DNA from: Erysipelotrichia bacterium | Lineage (GTDB): Bacteria; Bacillota_I; Bacilli_A; Erysipelotrichales; Erysipelotrichaceae | Reading direction: 5' to 3' | Length of the DNA: 18,688 nucleotides | Assembly: GCA_009916335.1 (NCBI GenBank) | Contig: SAAR01000030.1 | Span: 1 to 18,688, forward strand | Shown: piece by piece, positions 13,005-18,688 of the stretch | Layout of the letters: the number at the start of each line of letters is the position of its first letter | Position numbering within the stretch: the first letter of the stretch is position 1 | Notes under the pieces: generated by a model | Told to the model about the DNA's origin: nothing | Seen by the model: only the letters and a program-made list of their open reading frames with translations | Databases searched by the model: none | Translations under genes and position numbers: made by a program

Positions 13005-13691
13005 ATGTTATTTCCTACGCAATTTACTTATGTAGTTATGATGATCGCAATTGCTATTCTTATTTATTGCACTTATAAAGGATACAAAGATGGTTTTGTG
13101 ATGAAACTATGCGAATTGTTATCAACAATGCTTTGTGTGCTTTTAGCATGGTTTTTATCAGGAAAACTATCTGGTAGCGTCGCTTTGTTTCCAAAAGATT
13201 ACAGCTTATTTGGAGAAACGATTTTAAATAGTCCTATTTATCAAATCATGAATCGTTTTTTCTTATTCTTATTGTTATTTATTATCGCAAGAATCGTAAT
13301 CATTTTTATACGCCCTATTTTTCGCTCGATTAACTGGGTACCTTTTGTTGGGGGAGTTAATAAATTACTCGGTTCAATCCTAGGCTTTTGGCAAGGATTT
13401 GTTATTTTAATAGTGATTACGTTTGTATTTAGCTCTCCTTTATTTGCCAATGGCGATGTGGTATTAAAAAATAGTCATCTATCGATTGTGAAAGATGTCT
13501 ATCGTAGTGTGATGATCGCTTTTGATGATCAATTTGAACGGATTGAAAGCGTACAGAAAATTGTAACCCCTTCTTCACAACTATTAGATAGTGATGTGGA
13601 AAATATAAAAGCATGGTTAGTATCACAAGGTTTTAGTGAGGAAGAACAAATCGAAGTGATGGAGTTAATCAAACAAAGAAATGGACAATAA
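13005..13691 (+). CDS. cvpA: CvpA-family membrane protein
   Basis: Integral membrane protein of 228 residues. Four hydrophobic segments are visible (about 8-24, 31-52, 84-104 and 122-145), with the KGYKDGF motif after the first and the VPFVGGVNKLLGSILGFWQG segment near the fourth, both typical of CvpA/colicin V production proteins. The C-terminal 80 residues are soluble and acidic. Named for colicin V export in E. coli; the general role in Firmicutes is uncertain. CGAGGTG precedes the ATG. It overlaps the start of mutS2 by 11 nt, as in the yshB-mutS2 region of Bacillus, although the polX gene found there is absent. Confidence 0.85.
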   Translation: MLFPTQFTYVVMMIAIAILIYCTYKGYKDGFVMKLCELLSTMLCVLLAWFLSGKLSGSVALFPKDYSLFGETILNSPIYQIMNRFFLFLLLFIIARIVIIFIRPIFRSINWVPFVGGVNKLLGSILGFWQGFVILIVITFVFSSPLFANGDVVLKNSHLSIVKDVYRSVMIAFDDQFERIESVQKIVTPSSQLLDSDVENIKAWLVSQGFSEEEQIEVMELIKQRNGQ

Positions 13692-16014
13692 AATGAAAGA
13701 GAATTATACAAATTTAGAATTTCAAAGTATTAAAGAGGCAGTTGCGAAAAACTGTTCTTTTTCCCTTGGAGTACAATATATTTTAAACGAAAACGCTCAT
13801 TTTAATTATTTATGGGCAAAAAGAGAAAATACAAGAGGAAAAGAAGCGTTAAAGTTATATTCAGCGTATCGCTCTTTTAACTTTGCTGGGGTGTATGATA
13901 TTACAAATAGTATTATGTTGATTGATAAAGGGGGAGTCGTATCTCCACAAGAACTTTATCAAATTGCCTCTTTTTCTAAGGCTGTTTTACACATACAAAA
14001 ATATATGCAGGCAAGTGAAATCGAAACACCAGCGATTGCTGATTTAGTGGATTCCTTATCGACACAGAAAAATATTATTGCGGAAATTGAAAAGTGTATT
14101 TCTAATGCATATGAAATCATGGATAGTGCTTCTGTGGAATTAAAGGGGATTCGTAAAGCAATCACACAATGCGATCAAAAAATTGCTCAAACGACACAAT
14201 CGATCATTACCAAATATGCAGGTATTTTGATGGATAGTATTACGGCAACACGAAATAATCGAACTTGTGTGTTAGTAAAAGCGAGCGATAAACATAAAAT
14301 TCGTGGATTTATCCATGGGGAAAGTGCTTCTGGACAGGCTGTGTATGTTGAACCAGAAATCTTATTGCAGTTAAACAACCAATTACAATCTTTACAAGCA
14401 AAAGAAAAAGAAGAAGAAGAGCGTATTTTGCGTGCGTTATGTACATTGATTATGCCACAGACACATGCTTATTTAAGTGATCTTGATACGATGACAATTT
14501 TAGATGCTTTGTTTGCGAAAGCAAAATGGGCATATGAGCGTTGTGGTGTGTATGCGAGCATTGAAGAAAAAGGGACACGTTTATATTTTAAAGATGCACG
14601 ACACCCTTTGATTGATGAAGAAAAAGTAGTTGCAAATACCTATGAAATTAAACCACCGTATCATCATTTGCTCATTACTGGTTCCAATACAGGAGGGAAA
14701 ACAGTAACACTTAAAACAATCGGTTTATTTACGGTTTTAACCTATGCTGGTTTTCCTGTATTATGTGAAGAAGCGATCGTTCCTTTCTTTGATGGTGTTT
14801 ATGTGGATATTGGTGATGCACAATCCATTGTAGAATCCTTATCTACATTTTCTGCTCACTTATCGAAACTAGCCCATATTTGTGAAGTAGCGAGTGATCA
14901 TTCGTTAGTCTTATTAGATGAATTGGGTAGTGGTACGGATCCTAATGAAGGAGAATGTTTAGCGATTGCAACGCTAGATTATTTTAGAGAGCATAACATT
15001 ATGTGTATTGCGACAACCCATTATTCTAAATTAAAAGAGTATGCGAAAAATAAAGAGGATATTTTATTAGCCTCTGTGGCTTTTGATATTGAAAAAATGC
15101 AACCTACATATCGTTATTTAGAAGGTTATTCAGGGGTGTCGAATGCCCTTGAAATTGCCCTTAGGTATCATCTGAAAGCGGATATTATTGAAAAGGCACG
15201 TCTTTTAAAAGAAACAAATAAAAGTGAAAGTCAGCGTTTAATGGAGAAATTAGATGAAGATTTTATGCGTATTCATCAAAAAGAAGAATCCTTACAAGAA
15301 ATGCAAGAACAACTGATAAAACAAAAACAACAATTGATTGATGAACAAAAACAATTTACATTACAAAAGGATAAAATATTAAGTGATGCAAAAGAGCAGG
15401 CTGCCTTGATGATCGAGGAGGCAAGTGAAAAAGCAAAACAGGTAATTCGTGAGTTAAAGCAGTTAAAAGGGAATGTAAAAGAGCATGAAATCATAGCGAT
15501 TAAAGCAAAACTAAAACAAAAAGAAGAAGATGAGGTAGAAAGTGAAGTCGTTCATCAATTTAAAGAGAAGGATTATGTGAAGTTAAAAGGTTTAGATTAT
15601 CATGGGGAAATCATTGCCATGAAAGGAAATCGTGCGACTGTACTTGCCAATGGAATGAAGATGAATGTGAAAGTAAGTGAGTTAGCTTTAACGCATCGTC
15701 CTAATATTAAAAAAGTAGTGAGCCATACTTCAAAACGTACTAGTTCATCAAGAGTCAGTAGTGAATGCAATGTAATAGGTATGCGTGTAGAAGAAGCATT
15801 AAGTGTGATTGATAAGTATTTAGATAGTGCTATGTATGCGAAGATGTATCAAGTGCGTTTAGTGCATGGACATGGAACAGGGGCATTGCGTAAAGGTATT
15901 CATCAATATTTAAAGCGTAATAAACATGTGGACTCTTATCGTTTAGGAGGCGAAGGAGAAGGTGGTTTAGGAGCGACTGTTGTCAGTTTAAAGCATGGTG
16001 ATAAAAATGGCTAA
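13681..16014 (+). CDS. mutS2: MutS2 ATPase/endonuclease (also a collided-ribosome splitting factor)
   Basis: Protein of 777 residues, close to the 785 of B. subtilis MutS2. Core and clamp regions come first; the ATPase follows with Walker A GSNTGGKT (334-341), Walker B and signature DELGSGTDP (413-421) and ATTHYSKLKEYA. A long Glu/Gln/Lys-rich coiled coil covers about 505-620. A KOW-like segment (DYVKLKGLDYHGEIIAM) precedes the C-terminal Smr domain with HGHGTGALR (729-737). MutS2 is known to suppress recombination and, in B. subtilis, to act on stalled ribosomes. The start overlaps the end of cvpA; ATG 13693 is an alternative start, and neither has a strong ribosome site, suggesting coupling. 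Confidence 0.93.
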   Translation: MDNKMKENYTNLEFQSIKEAVAKNCSFSLGVQYILNENAHFNYLWAKRENTRGKEALKLYSAYRSFNFAGVYDITNSIMLIDKGGVVSPQELYQIASFSKAVLHIQKYMQASEIETPAIADLVDSLSTQKNIIAEIEKCISNAYEIMDSASVELKGIRKAITQCDQKIAQTTQSIITKYAGILMDSITATRNNRTCVLVKASDKHKIRGFIHGESASGQAVYVEPEILLQLNNQLQSLQAKEKEEEERILRALCTLIMPQTHAYLSDLDTMTILDALFAKAKWAYERCGVYASIEEKGTRLYFKDARHPLIDEEKVVANTYEIKPPYHHLLITGSNTGGKTVTLKTIGLFTVLTYAGFPVLCEEAIVPFFDGVYVDIGDAQSIVESLSTFSAHLSKLAHICEVASDHSLVLLDELGSGTDPNEGECLAIATLDYFREHNIMCIATTHYSKLKEYAKNKEDILLASVAFDIEKMQPTYRYLEGYSGVSNALEIALRYHLKADIIEKARLLKETNKSESQRLMEKLDEDFMRIHQKEESLQEMQEQLIKQKQQLIDEQKQFTLQKDKILSDAKEQAALMIEEASEKAKQVIRELKQLKGNVKEHEIIAIKAKLKQKEEDEVESEVVHQFKEKDYVKLKGLDYHGEIIAMKGNRATVLANGMKMNVKVSELALTHRPNIKKVVSHTSKRTSSSRVSSECNVIGMRVEEALSVIDKYLDSAMYAKMYQVRLVHGHGTGALRKGIHQYLKRNKHVDSYRLGGEGEGGLGATVVSLKHGDKNG

Positions 16015-17767
16015 TATGGCAAAAATTGAAGATAAGTTAGCACTATTACCTAGTAAACCAGGTTGTTATTTAATGAAAGATGAACATGGTAAAATTATTT
16101 ATGTGGGAAAGGCAATTAAATTAAATAATCGTGTTCGTTCTTATTTTCGTGGTGTTCATGATTTTAAGACAACCAAACTCGTTGCCCATATAGATGATTT
16201 TGAATACATTGTATGTGGTAGTGAAAAAGAAGCGTTATTGATGGAAATCAATTTGATTAAAGAACATACACCACAATATAATATTATGTTTATGGACGAT
16301 AAGAGCTATCCTTATATTAAACTATCCAAAGGAAAAGCTCCCCTATTATCAGTAGTACGAAATAATAAAGATAAAAAAGCGTATTATTATGGTCCTTTTC
16401 CTAATTCTAGTGCTGCATGGGATACAAAAAACTTGTTGAATAAATTATATCCCCTTCGTAAATGTAAAAAGATTCCGAAAAAAGCTTGTTTATATTATCA
16501 TTTAGGACAATGTTTAGGACCTTGTATTCAAGATGTTGATGAAGCAGTGTATGAAAAGATGGCAAGTGAAATTCGTAAATTTTTAAGAGGCGATACGAAA
16601 GAAATATTAACAACTTTAAAAAAGGATATGCAAAAGGCAAGTGATGAATTAAATTTTGAAAAAGCACAAGAGATTCATGAATTGATTCAATCTATTGAAC
16701 ATATTAGTGCTTCACAAAATGTGATGTTTAAAGATCGTAAAGATCGAGATGTTTTTGGTTACTATTTTGATAAAGGGTATATATGTATTCAAGGTTTTTT
16801 ATTAAGACAAGGAAAAATTATTGAACGTAATTTTTCGATTACCCCGATTGTAGAAGAAGTAGAAGATGCATTTGTTTCTTACATTTTACAATACTATGAA
16901 AATAATCCATTACCACAAGAAGTTCTATTACCACAAGGTTTGCATGTGGACTTGAATGAGTATTTAGATTGTTCTGTTCATGTGCCACTTCGAGGCGAGA
17001 AGAAAAAATTAGTGGATATGGTATTAGAGAATGCGAAAAATGCTCATATCAATAAATTTGAATTAGTAAAACGTAAAGATGATGAAAAAGAAGAAGCGAT
17101 GTTGCAACTATCCACCTTGTTGAAAAAAGAGATTCATACGATTGAGATTTATGATAATTCACATATCGCAGGTAAGTTTAATGTATCTGGTATGGTTGTC
17201 TTTGAAGATGGTTTACCGAATAAAAAAGAATATCGTTTGTATAAGCTACAAGGGTATCGTAGTGATTTAGATTCGATGAAAGAGGTTGTTTATCGCCGTT
17301 ATCTGCGTTTATTGAAAGAACAGAAAAAACAAAATGACTTGTTGTTAGTTGATGGTGGTTTTTTACAAATACAGGCAGCGAAGGAAATTTTAGATGCATT
17401 AGAAATTGATATTACTCTTGCTGGATTAGTGAAAGATGATAAGCATCGGACCAGTAATTTAATGGACGTTGATGGTAATATTATAGATATTAAAAAAGAT
17501 AGTCCTTTGTTTTTTTTATTAACACAAATGCAAGATGAAGTACATCGCTTTGCGATTACCTATCATAAGAATTTGCGTAAGAAAGCCCAGACAAAATCCA
17601 TCTTAGATGAAGTAGAGGGATTAGGAGAGGTGCGTAAGAAAAAGATATGGCAGCACTTTAAAAGCTTAAAAAATCTAAAGGAAGCAAGCGTTAGTGATAT
17701 TGCACAAGTAGTCCCTACACAAGTGGCAGAAAACATTTATGCTCTGTTACATGACACACAAGAATAA
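16007..17767 (+). CDS. uvrC: Excinuclease ABC subunit C
   Basis: Incision nuclease of nucleotide excision repair, acting with UvrA and UvrB. In order: the GIY-YIG domain (PGCYLMKDEHGKIIYVGKA, about 18-38) for 3' incision, a cysteine set (about C153, C161, C169, C173) matching the iron-sulfur ligands reported for UvrC, the UVR motif LNFEKAQEIHELI (about 215-227), the RNase H-like endonuclease domain with DNSH (383-386) and LLLVDGG for 5' incision, and C-terminal helix-hairpin-helix motifs (VEGLGEVRKKKI). The ATG at 16007 gives 586 residues and overlaps the mutS2 stop by 8 nt; ATG 15995 and 16016 are in-frame alternatives. Confidence 0.93.
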   Translation: MANMAKIEDKLALLPSKPGCYLMKDEHGKIIYVGKAIKLNNRVRSYFRGVHDFKTTKLVAHIDDFEYIVCGSEKEALLMEINLIKEHTPQYNIMFMDDKSYPYIKLSKGKAPLLSVVRNNKDKKAYYYGPFPNSSAAWDTKNLLNKLYPLRKCKKIPKKACLYYHLGQCLGPCIQDVDEAVYEKMASEIRKFLRGDTKEILTTLKKDMQKASDELNFEKAQEIHELIQSIEHISASQNVMFKDRKDRDVFGYYFDKGYICIQGFLLRQGKIIERNFSITPIVEEVEDAFVSYILQYYENNPLPQEVLLPQGLHVDLNEYLDCSVHVPLRGEKKKLVDMVLENAKNAHINKFELVKRKDDEKEEAMLQLSTLLKKEIHTIEIYDNSHIAGKFNVSGMVVFEDGLPNKKEYRLYKLQGYRSDLDSMKEVVYRRYLRLLKEQKKQNDLLLVDGGFLQIQAAKEILDALEIDITLAGLVKDDKHRTSNLMDVDGNIIDIKKDSPLFFLLTQMQDEVHRFAITYHKNLRKKAQTKSILDEVEGLGEVRKKKIWQHFKSLKNLKEASVSDIAQVVPTQVAENIYALLHDTQE

Positions 17768-17773
17768 AAGTAA

Positions 17774-17790
17774 CATAGTATGTATCAGGA
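17774..17790 (+). promoter_or_regulatory. CATAGTAT element and CAGGA before gerE, possible mother-cell sigma -10
   Basis: CATAGTAT, four bases, then CAGGA. The first part resembles the -10 of SigE/SigK promoters (CATA...). It sits so close to the ribosome site that a transcript starting 6-7 nt downstream would begin inside it, so the role is uncertain. The same block precedes cotJA at 18071. Confidence 0.3.
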
Positions 17791-17801
17791 AGGTGTCTTA
17801 A

Positions 17802-18005
17802 GTGAAAGTGTTAACGCCAAAAGAAAAACAGATTTTTGATCTGTTGATTCAAAATTATAGTACCAAAGAGATTGCCTACTATTTAGGCATTTCTGATAAG
17901 ACGGTGCGTAATCATATTTCTAATGTACTGCTTAAATTAGGTGTCAAAGGCAGGGCACAAGCAGTGGTAGAATTGATTAAGCTAAATGAAATTGATATTT
18001 ATTAA
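17802..18005 (+). CDS. gerE: GerE, late spore-coat transcription regulator
   Basis: Stand-alone LuxR/GerE-type helix-turn-helix protein of 67 residues without a receiver domain. The stretches TKEIA, KTVRNHISN, KLGVKGR and QAVVEL match B. subtilis GerE (74 residues) as I remember it, and the ends of the two proteins also line up. GerE is a mother-cell regulator made late in sporulation that turns coat genes on or off. GTG is the start, with AGGAAGGTG 7 nt before it. It begins 34 nt after uvrC with no visible terminator, so some read-through from uvrC is possible. It is followed by a strong terminator and then cotJABC, a plausible target. Confidence 0.88.
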   Translation: MKVLTPKEKQIFDLLIQNYSTKEIAYYLGISDKTVRNHISNVLLKLGVKGRAQAVVELIKLNEIDIY

Positions 18006-18012
18006 CTAAGAG

Positions 18013-18042
18013 ATGGTGCAAGATTAAATGTACCATTTTTTT
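18013..18042 (+). terminator. Intrinsic terminator of gerE
   Basis: ATGGTGCA (18013-18020) pairs with TGTACCAT (18029-18036), with one G-T wobble and an 8-nt loop. Seven T follow, including the last stem base. Confidence 0.82.
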
Positions 18043-18070
18043 GTTTGCCTATACATAGTGATGATTGTTT

Positions 18071-18087
18071 CATAGTATAAAACAGGA
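18071..18087 (+). promoter_or_regulatory. Possible SigE/SigK-type -10 of the cotJ operon
   Basis: CATAGTATA fits the SigK -10 pattern CATAnnnTA, and a TACA lies about 15 nt upstream as a possible -35. A terminator ends at 18042, so the cotJ promoter must lie between there and 18090. The element lies only 5 nt before AGGAGG, which weakens the call. Confidence 0.35.
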
Positions 18088-18095
18088 GGTAAGAA

Positions 18096-18254
18096 ATGAA
18101 AGATATTGAAAAGCAATTGACGATTAGTTCAATTAAAGTACAGGCATTTAAAAAGATTTTGCCACTGCAAGAAGCATTTGTGAAAGGAACGATTTATGTG
18201 GACTTATACAAACCATTTGCTCCTAGAAGAAAAGGTGTTGATTATGAAAGATAA
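18096..18254 (+). CDS. cotJA: Spore coat protein CotJA
   Basis: Short protein of 52 residues. The segment LPLQEAFVKGTIYVDLYKPF matches the CotJA pattern (hydrophobic-Pro, AxxKGTI, LYKPY). CotJA is a small spore coat component; in B. subtilis the cotJABC operon is expressed in the mother cell under SigE. A strong AGGAGGT lies 5 nt before the ATG. The end overlaps the start of cotJB by 11 nt. Identity is supported strongly by the next two genes. Confidence 0.8.
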   Translation: MKDIEKQLTISSIKVQAFKKILPLQEAFVKGTIYVDLYKPFAPRRKGVDYER

Positions 18255-18501
18255 ACAACAACTATTGAAGGAAATTATGATGTATGATTTTGCACTACAA
18301 GAGGCTTCTTTATTTCTTGATTTGCATAAAGAGGATCCAGAGGCTAAAAAGTATTACGATTGCAATAAAAAGTTATTACAGATGAGTAAGCAAGAATATG
18401 AGCGTTATTATGGCTTGTTAAGTAATCGTAGTATTTATAATCAAGATTATGCAAGTTATGTGGAAACAAGATGGCCTTGGGAAAATGAGGAGGTAGAGTA
18501 G
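18244..18501 (+). CDS. cotJB: Spore coat protein CotJB
   Basis: Protein of 85 residues. Features of CotJB are clear: LLKEIMMYDFALQEASLFLDLH near the start, EAKKYYD, a YERYYGLL segment and the C-terminal WPWENEE. ATG 18244 is chosen because homologues start at this point and it overlaps the end of cotJA in the manner of coupled genes; the upstream in-frame ATG at 18196 lies inside cotJA. CotJB is part of the coat complex with CotJA and CotJC. Confidence 0.88.
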   Translation: MKDKQQLLKEIMMYDFALQEASLFLDLHKEDPEAKKYYDCNKKLLQMSKQEYERYYGLLSNRSIYNQDYASYVETRWPWENEEVE

Positions 18502-18503
18502 TT

Positions 18504-18688
18504 ATGTGGGTGTATGAAAAGAAATTACAATTTCCTGTGAATATCAAAGAACCAGATGCCAAAGCTGCACAAGTGATTATCTCACAATTAGGTGGACCTG
18601 ATGGAGAAATGGCGGCTGCTCTGCGTTATTTATCGCAACGTTATACGATGCCATGGACAGAAATGAAGGCATTGTTAACGGATATAGG
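18504..18688 (+). CDS. cotJC: Spore coat protein CotJC, manganese-catalase-like (partial, cut by window end)
   Basis: Only the first 61 residues are present. MWVYEKKLQFPVNIKEPDA and the following LGGPDGEMAAALRYLSQRYTMP match the N-terminus of CotJC, a relative of dimanganese catalase; GExxAALRYLxQR carries the first metal-ligand helix. GGAGG lies about 10 nt before the ATG, and the start is 2 nt after the cotJB stop. In spores it is thought to be a structural coat protein with possible peroxide-removing activity. Confidence 0.88.
   Translation, partial: MWVYEKKLQFPVNIKEPDAKAAQVIISQLGGPDGEMAAALRYLSQRYTMPWTEMKALLTDI

Overview
The window is AT-rich DNA from a spore-forming, anaerobic, low-GC Gram-positive bacterium. 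The gene content is Firmicutes-type: RNase HIII, MutS2, GerE, CotJABC, and AGGAGG-like ribosome sites. A glycyl radical enzyme points to anaerobic life. Overall style suggests an Erysipelotrichia/Coprobacillus-like gut lineage; that placement is inference, and no rRNA is present to confirm it.

Left part (1-4290). The tail of a sortase-anchored surface protein ends at a strong terminator. A glycyl radical enzyme (GRE) follows, then its radical-SAM activase, which is broken by one in-frame stop codon, then a NanE-type N-acylmannosamine-6-phosphate 2-epimerase. This looks like an anaerobic sugar-derivative operon, possibly inactivated at the activation step.

Region 4290-5000. A small GIY-YIG nuclease gene is present twice: an intact copy and, 384 bp away, a decayed copy with a frameshift and no start. 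Four 23-bp tandem repeats lie between them.

Centre (5000-12060). A large translation GTPase resembling ribosomal protection proteins carries a C-terminal NYN/Rae1-like RNase domain; this is the most interesting gene here. Then come oligoendopeptidase F, a small DUF1307-like lipoprotein, and a convergent two-gene operon encoding a DeoR-family repressor and a PHP phosphoesterase.

Right part (12050-18688). RNase HIII is divergent from cvpA-mutS2-uvrC, followed by gerE and the cotJABC spore-coat operon, which is cut by the window end. From memory, the rnhC, cvpA, mutS2, uvrC, gerE neighbourhood resembles the Bacillus subtilis arrangement. It combines genome-maintenance genes with a late mother-cell sporulation module.
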